From positions 1 through 58,999 of the forward strand of contig JADYYK010000169.1 of assembly GCA_020853705.1 (NCBI GenBank): a DNA stretch of 58,999 bases. The letters are read 5' to 3'. The notes below the pieces were generated by a model. That model did not search any database. It was not told the origin of the DNA and saw only the letters and a list, made by a program, of their open reading frames with translations. The position numbers were made by a program, and so were the translations under genes. The DNA is from Deltaproteobacteria bacterium. Its GTDB lineage: Bacteria; Myxococcota_A; Polyangia; Haliangiales; JADYYK01. The first letter of the stretch is position 1, and every line of letters starts with the position of its first letter. Shown piece after piece: positions 38,597 to 54,050 of the stretch.

Positions 38597-39298
38597 CTAT
38601 TGCTTCACGAGCTTGCCACCAAGCAGGCGAAAGATCTCGATGACGCAGGCGCCGTCGTCACCCAGGCGTGGCACCTTGAGCCCGTCGCCGCTGGCCTCGT
38701 GCACCAGCGAGAAGGTGCAGCCCGGCGCCGGGGCCGGCAGCGCGACATCGAACACCCCCGACAGGTAACCCGAGGCCACCCGCAGCACGCGCAGGAAGCG
38801 CGTCGTCGCCGCGCCAGCGTCGGCCTCGGGGCCGTCGGCGCCGATGGTGACCAGCTCGTCGACGCCGTCGCGGTCGAGGTCGGTCGGCACCAGCACGCTG
38901 CCCTCCAGCTCGGGCTCGCGCGGGGCGGCCTGGCGGTCGCTGGTCATGACCGAGGTCATCGTCCCGCTGTCGATCAGCGAGGTGCGCGCGGTGAGGTCGC
39001 TGGTGCTGCGCAGCTGGGCATAGATCGCCCAGCGCGGCTCCGGGAAGTGGCCCGACGCACACAGCGCACCCTCGATGCGCGTGGCGTCCTCCAGCAGCCA
39101 GACCTTGCGCAGCATGGGCTCGAGCTCGGCCGGGCAGCGCTGCTCGACGCCGGGGCGCGCGCTCGGCCCCGGGCCGTCCATCACCGGGGCCGGCGGCGAC
39201 ACCGCAGGCCCTGGCTTGCCCGCCTTCTTCTTGCAGCCCGCCGAGGCGGAGACGAACAGCGTCAGGGCCACGGCCATGGCCATGGCCCTGTGCTGCAT
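38597..39298 (-). CDS. Lipoprotein paralogous to the neighbouring secreted protein
   Basis: A 233-residue protein with a lipobox (SASAGC) and KKKAGK. It repeats the plan of its neighbour: RCPAELEPMLRKVWLLEDA, GALCASGHFPEPRWAIYAQL, and the calcium-loop-like VPTDLDRDGVDELVTIG. Its ATG overlaps the nuoN stop (TGATG), so it is translated from the end of the complex I transcript; a link to that complex is not otherwise supported. Confidence 0.72.
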   Translation of the reverse strand: MQHRAMAMAVALTLFVSASAGCKKKAGKPGPAVSPPAPVMDGPGPSARPGVEQRCPAELEPMLRKVWLLEDATRIEGALCASGHFPEPRWAIYAQLRSTSDLTARTSLIDSGTMTSVMTSDRQAAPREPELEGSVLVPTDLDRDGVDELVTIGADGPEADAGAATTRFLRVLRVASGYLSGVFDVALPAPAPGCTFSLVHEASGDGLKVPRLGDDGACVIEIFRLLGGKLVKQ

Positions 39299-40886
39299 CA
39301 GCGCCCGATCAGGCTCTGCGTCGCCATGTCGAGGTAGCGCGACGGCAAGAGGCCCATCTGCAGCACGAACAGCGCCGAGCCGATCAGCGCCAGCGCCACC
39401 GCCGGCGAGCGCAGCGGCGAGGTCTCGCGCGCCGGCTCGCGGAAGTACATCGCCATCACGATGCGCAGGTAGTAGTAGACCGAGATCAGCGAGTTGACGA
39501 CCGCGATCACGACCAGCGCCATCATCATGCCGGTCTGCCCGGCCAGCTGCTGGTGCGCCTCCATGGCGGCGCGGAAGATGTAGAACTTGCCGAAGAAGCC
39601 CGCCGTCGGCGGCATACCCGCCAGCGACAGCATGAAGATCGTCATGGCCATCGCGGCGGCCGGGTGGCGCGAACCCAGGCCGGCCCAGTCGTCGACCAGC
39701 AGGCGCTCGTCACCGCGGTTGCCCAGCCAGGCCACCACGCCGAAGGCGCCGATGGTGGTGAAGGTGTACGCCAGCAGGTAGAACAGCACCGCCGGCTGCG
39801 CCGTCTTGGCGCCGAAGCCGGCCGCGACCACGCCGATGAGCAGGTAGCCAGCGTGCGCGATCGACGAGTACGCCAGCATGCGCTTGATGTTGTCCTGGCG
39901 CAGCGCCGACAGGTTGCCCAGCGTCATGGTCACAATGGCCAGCAGCCACATCAGCGAGCCCCAGCCCGCGGGCCCCCACACCAGCCGCTCGTTGCCCAGG
40001 GCGTGGCCGAAGAAGCGCAAGAGCCCCGCGAATGCCGCCGCCTTCACCCCGGCCGCCATGAACGCCGTCACCGGCGTGGGCGCGCCCTCGTAGGCATCGG
40101 GCGCCCACATGTGGAACGGCACCGCCGCGATCTTGAAGCCGAAGGCCACGATGACCAGGAAGACGCCGATCAGGAACAGCGGGTTCGACCCCACCTTGGG
40201 CGCCTCGGTGGCGATCGTGTGCAGGTTGGTCGCGCCGGTGACGCCATAGATCAGCGCGATGCCGTACAGCAGGAGGCCGGTCGCGAAGGCGCCCATCAGG
40301 AAGTACTTCATGGCCGCCTCGGCCGACTTGGGCGAGCGGCGCCACGAGCCGGTCAGGACATAGACCGCCAGCGACATGGTCTCCAGGCCCAGGAACACCG
40401 TGATGAGGTCGTTGGCCGCGGCCAGCAGCATCATGCCCGCGGTCGCGAACAGGATCAGCGCGAAGACCTCGCCGAACTCGAAGCCGTGCTCCTTCATGTA
40501 GTCGGCGACCAGCAGCACGGTCAGCAGCGCGCCGACCAGGAAGACGATGTTCATGAACACGCCGAAGCGGTCGAAGATCAGCATGCCGTCGAACAGCTCG
40601 CGGTACGGGATGTCGGTGCTGGGCGGCGCCGCGCCGCGCGCGATGTCGAGGACGACCTGCGCGTCCCCCGGCACCATCACGCCGAGCTTCTTCCAGGCCA
40701 GGTAGGCGCCGATGAAGCCGGCCGCGATGCCGACCACCGCGACCCACATCAGCCAGCGCTTCGAGCTGCCCTTCGAGAACGCCTCCAGCACCAGCACCAG
40801 CAGGCCGAAGCCGACGATGAGCAGGAACGGCAGCTGGTACATCAGGGCGTTCGGATCGAAGTTGCCCAGCGAGTCCTTCCAGCCGT

Positions 40887-40890
<4 letters not shown>
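39298..40890 (-). CDS. nuoN: NADH-quinone oxidoreductase subunit N
   Basis: A 530-residue antiporter-like subunit of complex I with about 14 membrane helices. Key features: LETMSLAVYVLTGS (conserved Glu), GFKIAAVPFHMWAPDAYEGAPTPV and DNIKRMLAYSSIAHAGY with the proton-channel Lys residues. It is the last nuo gene here, joined to nuoM by an ATGA overlap, with the lipoprotein gene overlapping its stop. Confidence 0.97.
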
Positions 40891-44866
<3,976 letters not shown>

Positions 44867-44873
44867 GGCGCCG

Positions 44874-45185
44874 TCACTGCTTCATCATGGTGATCTCGTC
44901 GAGGCTGGAGGTGCGGCGGGTCCTGAAGATCCCGACCAGCACCGCCAGACCAACCGCGGCTTCCGCGGCGGCGACGGCGATCACGATGAAGGCCAGCGTG
45001 TGGCCGGTGTTGTCATGGCGCGCACGCGCGAACGCCAGCACCGTGAGGTTGGCGGCGTTCAGCATCAGCTCGATGCTCATGAGGACGATGAGGGCGTTCT
45101 TGCGGATGAGCGCGCCGATGATCCCGATGGTGAACAGGATGGCACCCAGCGCCAGCGTGTGCGGCAGCGAGATGAAGAAGCTCAA
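44874..45185 (-). CDS. nuoK: NADH-quinone oxidoreductase subunit K
   Basis: A 103-residue membrane subunit with three helices and the two conserved Glu residues (IVLMSIELMLNAANL; AAAEAAVGLAVLVGIFR). Coupled to nuoJ by a four-base overlap (ATGA). Confidence 0.97.
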   Translation of the reverse strand: MSFFISLPHTLALGAILFTIGIIGALIRKNALIVLMSIELMLNAANLTVLAFARARHDNTGHTLAFIVIAVAAAEAAVGLAVLVGIFRTRRTSSLDEITMMKQ

Positions 45186-45966
45186 TGGGCACCACCCTTG
45201 TCAGGCTTGGCCTGCCCTGCCGGCGAGCCGGCGGCGTCGGCGGCGTCGCCGACCTTCTCGTGCGGGCGCGCCAGCACCAGGGCGCCGATGACCGCGATGA
45301 GCAAGAGCAGCGAGACCGCCTCGAAGGGGACGAGATAGCGCGTGAACAGCAGCTCGCCGACGGCGCGCGTGGTGCCAAAGTGCTGCATCTCCTCGCGCGA
45401 CCAGCCGGCGTCACTGAGGCCGAGCACCCGCGTCGAGCGCGCCAGGATGGTGATGAAGCGCACCGCCAGGAAGACCCCGGCCGCGACGCCGACGCCGCGA
45501 CCGATCCAGGTCTTCCAGGACAGCTCCCAGGCGTCGGACTCCTCGCGGTTGATGATCATGACCACGAAGACGAACAGCACCATGATGGCGCCGGCGTAGA
45601 CCAGGACCTGGATGACGGCCAGGAAGTGCGCCAGCAGCATGATGTAGACCACCGCCAGCGCCAGGAAGGTGCCGACCAGGCACATCACGGCGGTGACCGG
45701 GTTCTTGCGCGTGATGACGGCGAGCGCGCCCAGGATGGCCAGGCCGCCCACGGTCCAGAAGATGATGAGGTCGCGGGTGCCGGGCTTCTGCGGCGCGGGG
45801 CTGTCGCCCGAGATGGCGGGCAGCTCGCCGTTGGCGGCGGCGGGGGCGATGGCGTCGCCGTTCACGCCAGCGCGGTCACCGTCGCCGTCGGCGGCCAGCG
45901 CGGGCGCAACGCAGAGCACGGTCAGGCCCAGCGCCAGCAGCGCGGCCAGGATGACGCGGACCCGGG

Positions 45967-45970
<4 letters not shown>
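45182..45970 (-). CDS. nuoJ: NADH-quinone oxidoreductase subunit J with signal-peptide-like N-terminus
   Basis: A 262-residue subunit. The NuoJ core is clear (IIFWTVGGLAILGALAVITRKNPVTA, AHFLAVIQVLVYAGAIMVLFVFVVMII). It is preceded by about 70 extra residues: a Sec-like signal peptide (VILAALLALGLTVLCVAPALAA) and an Asp/Ala/Pro-rich linker. The start ATG at 45970 overlaps the nuoF stop (ATGA), which supports this extended start. NuoJ normally starts at the first core helix. Confidence 0.94.
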
Positions 45971-47393
<1,423 letters not shown>

Positions 47394-47394
<1 letters not shown>

Positions 47395-47888
47395 CAGTGC
47401 TCGCTCCGCGGGTGCTTGCGCAGCTCGTCGAGCGCAGTGTCGACCTTGCCGGTGTCGAGGCGCATGAAGTACTTGTCGCCGCAGATCATCATGGGGGCGT
47501 CGGCGCAGGCGGCCAGACACTCCTCCTCGACCAGGGTGAACATGCCGTCGGCGGTGGTCTCGCCCGGCTTGACGCCCAGCTTCTTCTCGACGTGCCCCAG
47601 GATGTCCTCGGCGCCGCGCAGCATGCAGGAGATGTTGGTGCACACCATCAGCACGTTCTTGCCGACGCTTTCGCGGTGATACATCGTGTAGAAGGTCACC
47701 ACGCCCCACACGTGCGCGGGCGGCAGCTCCAGGGTCTCGGCGACCAGCTCCTGCACGTCGGCGCCCACGTGGCCGAACTGGCCCTGGGCCACATGCAAGA
47801 CCTGGAGCAAGGCAGCTTGCTTGTTGGGGTAGCGCGGGAGGATCTCCGCGATCTTGCGGCTGGATTCTGCAGAGAAGGCGAGGGCCAT
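47394..47888 (-). CDS. nuoE: NADH-quinone oxidoreductase subunit E
   Basis: A 164-residue thioredoxin-like [2Fe-2S] subunit (cluster N1a): VMVCTNISCMLRGAEDI and EEECLAACADAPMM give the four Cys ligands. First gene of this nuo cluster; the promoter should be in the 63 bases before it, where no clear boxes were found. Confidence 0.97.
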
Positions 47889-47951
47889 CGGGGGTCCTTG
47901 GATCGCGGCCGGACTGTAGGGGATCGTCCGGGGGGTGTCAAACCCCGCGAT

Positions 47952-48440
47952 TCAGCGCGGGAGTAGGGAAACCAGATCGCTCTCGATGGTCTCGGGCTTG
48001 ATCGAGGGCGGCACGCGCTTGACCACGGCGCCGGTGGGGTCGATGACGAACTTTCCGAAGTTCCAGGTGATGGCACCGTCGGGGCCACCCTCCGCGCCGG
48101 GCTGCTGCGAGCGCATCCACTGCCACAGCGGGTGGGCGTTGGGTCCGTTGACCTCGACCTTGGCCATCATCGGGAAGGTCACGCTGTAGCGCGTCTCGCA
48201 GAAGGTCTTGATCTCGGCCTCGGTGCCCGGCTCCTGGTTGCCGAACTGGTCGCACGGGAAGCCGATCACGACCAGGCCGGCGTCCTTGTGCTTGCGCCAG
48301 AGGGCCTCCAGGCCGGCGTACTGCGGGGTCAGACCGCACTGGCTGGCGACGTTGACCACCAGCAGGGTCTTGCCCTTGAAGCTGGCGAAATCGACCGGGG
48401 CGCCGTCGATGGAGGTGGCCTTGAAGTCGTGCGCGTTCAT
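47952..48440 (-). CDS. Glutathione peroxidase family protein (Cys type)
   Basis: A 162-residue thioredoxin-fold peroxidase reducing hydroperoxides. The peroxidatic Cys is in NVASQCGLTPQY; Gln and Trp/Asn of the tetrad lie in FPCDQFGNQEPG and ITWNFGKF. The second Cys (FPCDQF) suits thioredoxin-dependent turnover. Probably cytoplasmic. It diverges from the ABC transporter operon. Confidence 0.95.
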   Translation of the reverse strand: MNAHDFKATSIDGAPVDFASFKGKTLLVVNVASQCGLTPQYAGLEALWRKHKDAGLVVIGFPCDQFGNQEPGTEAEIKTFCETRYSVTFPMMAKVEVNGPNAHPLWQWMRSQQPGAEGGPDGAITWNFGKFVIDPTGAVVKRVPPSIKPETIESDLVSLLPR

Positions 48441-48484
48441 GGCAGGCGTTTACCACGGCGCGGCGGACGGTGTATACCGGCGCC

Positions 48485-49348
48485 GTGCTCGACCGTCGCG
48501 CGCTGAGGCGCTTCACCCGCAACCGGCCTGCGCTGGTGGGCGCGGGGATCGTGGCGATCGTGCTGCTGCTGGCGATTTTCGGGCCCATGCTGGCGCCGCA
48601 CGACCCCAACGAGATGCACTTCGAGGCCGACGCGCTGAGCGCGCTGGGCAAGCCGCAGGGGCCGTCGGCGGAGTTTCCGCTGGGCACGGACGCGGCGGGG
48701 CGGTGTGTGCTGTCGCGCCTCCTGTATGGCGCCCGGGTGTCGCTCGAGGTCGGCATCTTCGCGACCGCGCTGGCGGTGGGGATCGGGCTGTGGATCGGCC
48801 TGCTGGCGGGCTACTACCGCAAGGCGACCGACGCGGTGCTGATGCGCTTCACCGACATGGTGCTGGCGTTCCCGTTCCTGCTGCTGGTCATCACGGTGGC
48901 CTCGATGCGCGAGTCGTCGAGCATGGTCGACGTCTTCCTGGTGCTGGGGCTGACCGGGTGGACCACGATGGGGCGCGTCATCCGCGGCAAGGTGCTGTCG
49001 CTGCGCGAGATGGAGTTCGTGCAGGCGGCGCGCGCGGTCGGGGCTGGCAACGGGCGCATCATCCTGCGTCACATCCTGCCCAACGTGCTGGGGCCGACCA
49101 CGGTGCTGGCGTCGGTCGGGATCGCCGGCTTCATCCTGTCGGAGGCGGTGCTGTCGTATCTCGGCCTCGGGGTGCCGCCGCCGCAGGCGTCGTGGGGCGC
49201 CATGCTGTACGAGGGCCAGTCGCTGTACACCCTGGCGCCGCGGCTGATCTTGATCCCGGGCGCGGCCATCGTGATCACGGTGCTGGGCTTCAACCTGCTG
49301 GGCGAGGGGCTGCGGGATGCCTTCGATCCGAAGGACAAGCGTGGTTAG
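48485..49348 (+). CDS. Oligopeptide/dipeptide ABC transporter permease (OppC/DppC type)
   Basis: A 287-residue inner-membrane permease with the OppC-type N-terminus (RRFTRNRPALVGAGIVAIV), LGTDAAGRCVLSRLLYGARVS, and the EAA loop EFVQAARAVGAGNGRIILRHILPN. GTG 48485 or GTG 48470 may be the start. First gene of an operon with the binding protein and the second permease; no ATPase gene (DppD/F) is present in the window. Confidence 0.92.
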   Translation: MLDRRALRRFTRNRPALVGAGIVAIVLLLAIFGPMLAPHDPNEMHFEADALSALGKPQGPSAEFPLGTDAAGRCVLSRLLYGARVSLEVGIFATALAVGIGLWIGLLAGYYRKATDAVLMRFTDMVLAFPFLLLVITVASMRESSSMVDVFLVLGLTGWTTMGRVIRGKVLSLREMEFVQAARAVGAGNGRIILRHILPNVLGPTTVLASVGIAGFILSEAVLSYLGLGVPPPQASWGAMLYEGQSLYTLAPRLILIPGAAIVITVLGFNLLGEGLRDAFDPKDKRG

Positions 49349-51080
49349 GCGGCGGTACATGGCCGCCGCGCTGCTGCTGGCTGCAGCTGCGGCTGCGGCA
49401 GGCTGCAAGAACAAGTCGCTGTCGGCCGGCCCGGCCTATGTCGGCGCCGGCGCGACCACGCCGACCCGCGGCGGCACGCTGCGCTTCTCGATCAACGACG
49501 GCATCAAGAGCCTGGATCCGCAGGTCGCTTACGACGAGTACTCGATCTACCCGCTGCACTACACGATGGACACCCTGGTCGGCTACGAGAAGACCATGTC
49601 GCCCAACGCGGTCGGCCTGATCCCGCAGCTGGCGACCAACATGCCGGTGGCCGAAGAGCGGACCATGAAGCACCCGGTCAGCGGCGAGGACATCGAGGTC
49701 TGGGTCTACGTCTTCCATCTGCGCGACGGCATCACCTTCTATGACCCGACGCCGCCGCCCGGCATGGCCAAGGTGCGCCCCATCGAGCCGCGCCACTTCA
49801 AGTACGCCATCGAGCGCTGCCTCGACCCCGACACCAGCTCGCCGGCGCAGTCGTTCTTCGAGGCCATCGGCGGCGCGCCCGAGATGATCGCGCGTGAAGG
49901 TGACAAGGGGCCGCGCGAGGCCTGGGGCCTGGTCGCCGAGGGCCGCGACCTCACCATCATCCTGACCAAGCCGGATCCGACGCTGATGTACAAGCTGGCG
50001 ATGAAGTTCGCCTCGCCCATCGAGCCCGAGGTGGTCAAGCACTACGGCGCCGACGGGCTGAACGCGCACGAGGTGTCGTCGGGGCCGTTCTACGTGACGA
50101 GCTACGATCGCGACATCCGCATCCAGTTCAAGAAGAACCCCGAGTACTGGGACAAGGACTCGATCTACCTCGACGGCATCGACATGCAGCTGATGGTGGA
50201 GCGCCAGGTCGGCTTCATGAAGTTCCGCGCCCGCGAGACCGACGTGGTCGACCGCATGACGGTGCAGGATCTGCTGTCCATCGGCGAGGAGCCGGCGTGG
50301 CAGCCGTACCTCCTACGCGACAAGAGCATCGACATCTACGGCGAGCGCTTCGATCTGACGATGAAGCCGTTCGACGACAAGCGGGTGCGCCAGGCCTTCA
50401 ACTACGCCATCAATCGTGAGCATCTGGCGCAGCTGGGTTACGGCACCATGCTGCCGGCCAAGGGGCCGCTGCCGCCGGGCATGCCGGGCTACAACCCAGA
50501 GCTGCGCGGCTATGCCTACGATCCGGTCAAGGCCAAGGCGCTGCTGGTCGAGGCCGGGTATCCCGATGGCTTCGAGCTCGACTACTTCATCACCGGGCCC
50601 GACGAGAAGGTGGAGAAGATCGCGCTGTCGGTGCAGGCCGACATGGCGCGCGTGGGGGTGCGGCTGAAGATCAAGCGCCTGACCTTCCCGGTGCACCTGG
50701 CGGCGCGCATGTCGGCGGGCAAGATCCCGTTCGGGCTGGACAGCTGGGTGCAGGACTTCCCGGATCCGTCGAACTTCCTGGAGTTCCTGTTTCACTCCAA
50801 GTACCGGGCGCCGACGAACGCGGTCAACAGCTCGCAGTATTCCAACCCGGAGGTCGACAAGCTGCTCGACGCCGCGGCGGTCGAGCTGGATCCGGCGAAG
50901 CGGACGGAGCTGTATCACCAGGCCGAGCAGCTGATCGTGGACGACGCGCCCTGGGTGTTCGAGTACCACAGCGTGCGCGTCGAGGCGCGGCAGCCCTGGC
51001 TGATGGACTACAAGATGCACCCGGTGTGGATCCGCGACTTCCGCTATGTCTGGCTGGACCTGCCCTCGAGGCCCCGTTAG
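49341..51080 (+). CDS. Peptide ABC transporter substrate-binding lipoprotein (SBP family 5)
   Basis: A 579-residue periplasmic lipoprotein. GTG 49341 supplies a basic n-region (VVRRRYM), followed by an Ala/Leu stretch and lipobox AAAGC. The family 5 signature is GGTLRFSINDGIKSLDPQVAYDEYS; further DDKRVRQAFNYAINREHLAQLGY and the C-terminal GLDSWVQDFPDPSNFLEFLFHSK. It overlaps the preceding permease gene by eight bases. Likely ligand: oligopeptides. Confidence 0.95.
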   Translation: MVRRRYMAAALLLAAAAAAAGCKNKSLSAGPAYVGAGATTPTRGGTLRFSINDGIKSLDPQVAYDEYSIYPLHYTMDTLVGYEKTMSPNAVGLIPQLATNMPVAEERTMKHPVSGEDIEVWVYVFHLRDGITFYDPTPPPGMAKVRPIEPRHFKYAIERCLDPDTSSPAQSFFEAIGGAPEMIAREGDKGPREAWGLVAEGRDLTIILTKPDPTLMYKLAMKFASPIEPEVVKHYGADGLNAHEVSSGPFYVTSYDRDIRIQFKKNPEYWDKDSIYLDGIDMQLMVERQVGFMKFRARETDVVDRMTVQDLLSIGEEPAWQPYLLRDKSIDIYGERFDLTMKPFDDKRVRQAFNYAINREHLAQLGYGTMLPAKGPLPPGMPGYNPELRGYAYDPVKAKALLVEAGYPDGFELDYFITGPDEKVEKIALSVQADMARVGVRLKIKRLTFPVHLAARMSAGKIPFGLDSWVQDFPDPSNFLEFLFHSKYRAPTNAVNSSQYSNPEVDKLLDAAAVELDPAKRTELYHQAEQLIVDDAPWVFEYHSVRVEARQPWLMDYKMHPVWIRDFRYVWLDLPSRPR

Positions 51081-51083
51081 GCG

Positions 51084-52019
51084 ATGCCGCCGATTGTCAG
51101 CTTCCTGGGGCGTCGCCTGGCCTGGTCGGTCATCACGCTGTGGTTCGTCGTCACGCTGGCGTTCCTGATGGCGTATGCGCTGCCGGCGGACCCGACCAAG
51201 GTGCTGCTGGGGCCGCATCCGTCGCCGCAGCAGATTGCCAAATTGAAGAAGCAGCTGTGTCTGGACCGGAGTCTGCTCGCGCAATATGGCTGTTTCGTCG
51301 GACGCATCGCGCGGGGCGACCTCGGCAAGTCGTTCAACGCCAAGGAGCCGGTGGCCAAGATCATCGCCAAGCGCATCGGCATGACGGCCAAGCTGGCGGT
51401 GTCGGCGGTGTTCCTGATGGTGCTCATCGGCGTGCCGCTGGGGGTGTGGGCGGCGCTGCGCCGGAACCAGATGGCCGACACCGCGATCACGACGGGCGGG
51501 CTGCTGGGGATGTCGACCCCGACGTTCTTCGGCGGCTTGCTGCTGCTTTACGTTTTCGGCTTCCAGCTGGGCTGGTTCCCCATCGGCTACCAGAAGGGCC
51601 ACGAGCTGGCCAGCCTGGTGCTGCCGGCGTTCACCATGGCGATCACCGGGATCGCGGTGTACTCGCGCATCGTCCGCGGCGAGATGATCGAGATCATGCA
51701 GGAGGACTACATCCGGACCGCCCAGGCCAAGGGCCTGTCGCGCCGGGCGGTGGTGGTCAAGCACGCGCTGCGCAACGCGCTGACGCCGGTGGTGACGATG
51801 ATCGGCCTGGATCTCGGCGCGCTGCTGGGCGGCGCCATCATCACCGAGTACCTGTTCCAGTGGCCCGGGTTGGGGCGCGAGGCGGTGAAGTCGATCATCA
51901 CGCTGGATCGCCCGCTGATCCTGGGCACCGTGCTGGTGGCGTCGGCGTTCATCGTGGTCGCCAACCTGGTGGTCGACGTGCTGTACGCCGCGCTGGATCC
52001 GCGGGTACGCCTGGAGTAG
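51084..52019 (+). CDS. Oligopeptide/dipeptide ABC transporter permease (OppB/DppB type)
   Basis: A 311-residue permease: FLGRRLAWSVITLWFVVTLAFLM at the N-terminus, FFGGLLLLYVFGFQLGWFPIGY, and the EAA loop EDYIRTAQAKGLSRRAVVVKHALRNALTPVV. The usual OppB conserved C-terminus (ITLDRPLILGTVLVASAFIVVANLVVDVLYAALDPRVRLE) is intact. Three bases after the binding-protein stop. The gene order C, binding protein, B is unusual. Confidence 0.96.
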   Translation: MPPIVSFLGRRLAWSVITLWFVVTLAFLMAYALPADPTKVLLGPHPSPQQIAKLKKQLCLDRSLLAQYGCFVGRIARGDLGKSFNAKEPVAKIIAKRIGMTAKLAVSAVFLMVLIGVPLGVWAALRRNQMADTAITTGGLLGMSTPTFFGGLLLLYVFGFQLGWFPIGYQKGHELASLVLPAFTMAITGIAVYSRIVRGEMIEIMQEDYIRTAQAKGLSRRAVVVKHALRNALTPVVTMIGLDLGALLGGAIITEYLFQWPGLGREAVKSIITLDRPLILGTVLVASAFIVVANLVVDVLYAALDPRVRLE

Positions 52020-52025
52020 GGCGGC

Positions 52026-54050
52026 TTGGCGGGTGGGGGCTCGGAGGCGGCGGCGGAGGCCAGGAACCTGCGGCTGTGCGAGGCCGTGGTCGATGATGAC
52101 CTCGACCGCGTGCGCGCGGCGCTGACCGACGGCGCGGAGGTGAACGCGCGTGTGCGCATCGAGAGGCTGTACCAGCAGGGCCGGCTGGCGTACCCGGGGC
52201 AGGCGGCGCTGGGCTGGGCGCGCAGCGTCCCGATGGTCGAGCTGCTGCTGGATGCGGGCGCGGAGATCGATGGGCGCGACGAGGGCGGCGAGACGGCGCT
52301 GTCTCGCGCCGTCCTGAACTCGCGCGGCCAGGACCTGGGGATCATCGAGACGCTGCTGCGCCGCGGCGCGAATCCGGATGTGCTGGCGGCCGTGCGCGGC
52401 GGTGGCGTGCGGCTGATGCGGCCGCTGCTGCAGGCCGGGGCGAAGATCACGCGTTCGCTGGTGAACCACTGGAGGCACGACCCCGAGGTGCTGGCGCTGC
52501 TCGAGGAGTGGCCGATCCGCAGCGCGGCCGCGAGCGAGCCCGACCGGCAGCTCATGCTGGCGGCGCGGGCGGGCGCGCTGGAGACGGTGACGACGCTGCT
52601 CGGCGAGGGCGCCGACGCCAGGGTGCGCGATGCCGATGCGGTGTCGGCGCTCGAGCACGCCTGGAGGAAGGGGCATGCCGGCGTCGCGCTGGTGCTGGAG
52701 CGAGCGGCGGCCGCGGGGCAGGTGCAGGCGGCGCTGTTCGTCGCCGCGCTGGATGACTCGGCCGGGGGCGTGCGCAAGGCCGCCGTGGGCGCGGACCTGG
52801 AGGCGCACAACCAGGCCGGCGCAACGGCGCTGATGCTGGCGGCGCGCTACCGGCGACATTCCTCGGTGCGTGCCCTGGTGGCCGCGGGTGCGAAGCTCGA
52901 TCAGCGCGCGCTGGTCGCCGCGATCGAGGCCGGCGATCTGGACGGCATGCGCCTCCTGTTCGAGCTCGGAGGCAGCCTGGCGGCCGCGCCCGAGGCGCTG
53001 CTGCGTGCGGCCTGCGCCCAGCCCGACAGCGATCTGCTGCGACATCTCCTGGTCAGCCGCATCGACGTCACGGGGTGTCGGGACGTGGTGACCGCGAACG
53101 ACGAGTCGGATCGACTGCTGCGCAACGCCCGTGCTGGCCACTGGCCACCGGCGGGTCCCACGGCGGCGGCGTGGCAGGACTGCCCGCTCTGTCGCGACCT
53201 GCCCGCCGCGCTGAGCTTCTCCGTCGGCTCGAACGGCGACCAGACCGGCGACCCGTTGCCAGCGGTCACCGAACAGTTCGAGACCTTCGGCTTGTCCTGG
53301 AGCGGCCTCTGGAAATGCCCGCATTGCGGGACCTACTACGACCATGAGAGTGACCACGACAACGGCCCCGCCGGTAACTGGGACAGCCAGTACCTGGCCC
53401 GGGTCGAGCGCACGCGGGCGCTCGAGCTCCTGCGCGGGTGGCTCCCGGGGCCACGGCTCGAGCGCGAGATCGCCGCGCTGACCAAGGTACTCGCGTTCGA
53501 CCAGGCGCTGGCGGCGCCGGGGCGCAAGGTCCACGTCTCGGGGACGCGAGAGCGCGACGGCACGCGCGACCTGACGATCTATGGCCTGAGCGGCGCGGGA
53601 GCCAGGCCGCTCGCGACGCGCTGGGTGCTCGACCCTGAACACGCAGCGCAGACGGCAGACCTGACGGCACGCGGCGTCACCCGCGCAGAGACCGACGCTC
53701 CCAGCGACTTCATCTGGGTCCTGAGCGCCGACGGCCTCGAGGTCTACGACCACAAGCACCTGGTGCTCACGGCGGCGAACGACCGCGTGACGCAGGAAGA
53801 TGGCCGTACGATCGCGCGTGCCGACCTCGCGCGCGTGATCGCGTTCGCATCGGACGACTACGTCCATCGTGGCATCAAGGCGGTCCTGTCGTCAGGCGAG
53901 GAGGTCGACCTCGTCACCGACGCCTCCCTGGCCGCCATGTCCGGCATCGGCTACAGCCGCAACGACCTGCTGTTCGACACCGGCTGGTGCTCGAAGCTCG
54001 GCGTCGCCCTGGCGAGATGGGCCGGCGCGGAGTTCGACGACCAGATCTAG
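52026..54050 (+). CDS. Ankyrin-repeat protein with zinc-ribbon-like segment
   Basis: A 674-residue cytoplasmic protein. Residues about 15-350 hold ankyrin repeats (VRAALTDGAEVNARV; MVELLLDAGAEIDGRDEGGETALSRAV; IIETLLRRGANPDVLA; ATALMLAARYRRHSSVRALVAAGAKLD). Around residues 380-440 two Cys pairs, DCPLC and KCPHC, about 55 residues apart, may bind zinc. The last ~200 residues are unrecognised. The TTG start follows the permease stop by six bases, so it is probably co-transcribed with the peptide transporter. Its stop shares the CTAG palindrome with the convergent gene's stop. Confidence 0.75.
   Translation: MAGGGSEAAAEARNLRLCEAVVDDDLDRVRAALTDGAEVNARVRIERLYQQGRLAYPGQAALGWARSVPMVELLLDAGAEIDGRDEGGETALSRAVLNSRGQDLGIIETLLRRGANPDVLAAVRGGGVRLMRPLLQAGAKITRSLVNHWRHDPEVLALLEEWPIRSAAASEPDRQLMLAARAGALETVTTLLGEGADARVRDADAVSALEHAWRKGHAGVALVLERAAAAGQVQAALFVAALDDSAGGVRKAAVGADLEAHNQAGATALMLAARYRRHSSVRALVAAGAKLDQRALVAAIEAGDLDGMRLLFELGGSLAAAPEALLRAACAQPDSDLLRHLLVSRIDVTGCRDVVTANDESDRLLRNARAGHWPPAGPTAAAWQDCPLCRDLPAALSFSVGSNGDQTGDPLPAVTEQFETFGLSWSGLWKCPHCGTYYDHESDHDNGPAGNWDSQYLARVERTRALELLRGWLPGPRLEREIAALTKVLAFDQALAAPGRKVHVSGTRERDGTRDLTIYGLSGAGARPLATRWVLDPEHAAQTADLTARGVTRAETDAPSDFIWVLSADGLEVYDHKHLVLTAANDRVTQEDGRTIARADLARVIAFASDDYVHRGIKAVLSSGEEVDLVTDASLAAMSGIGYSRNDLLFDTGWCSKLGVALARWAGAEFDDQI

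Noticed and set aside
50313..53867. 1184-codon minus-strand frame across the transporter and ankyrin genes
   Set aside because: Antisense to three genes with clear families; no motifs.
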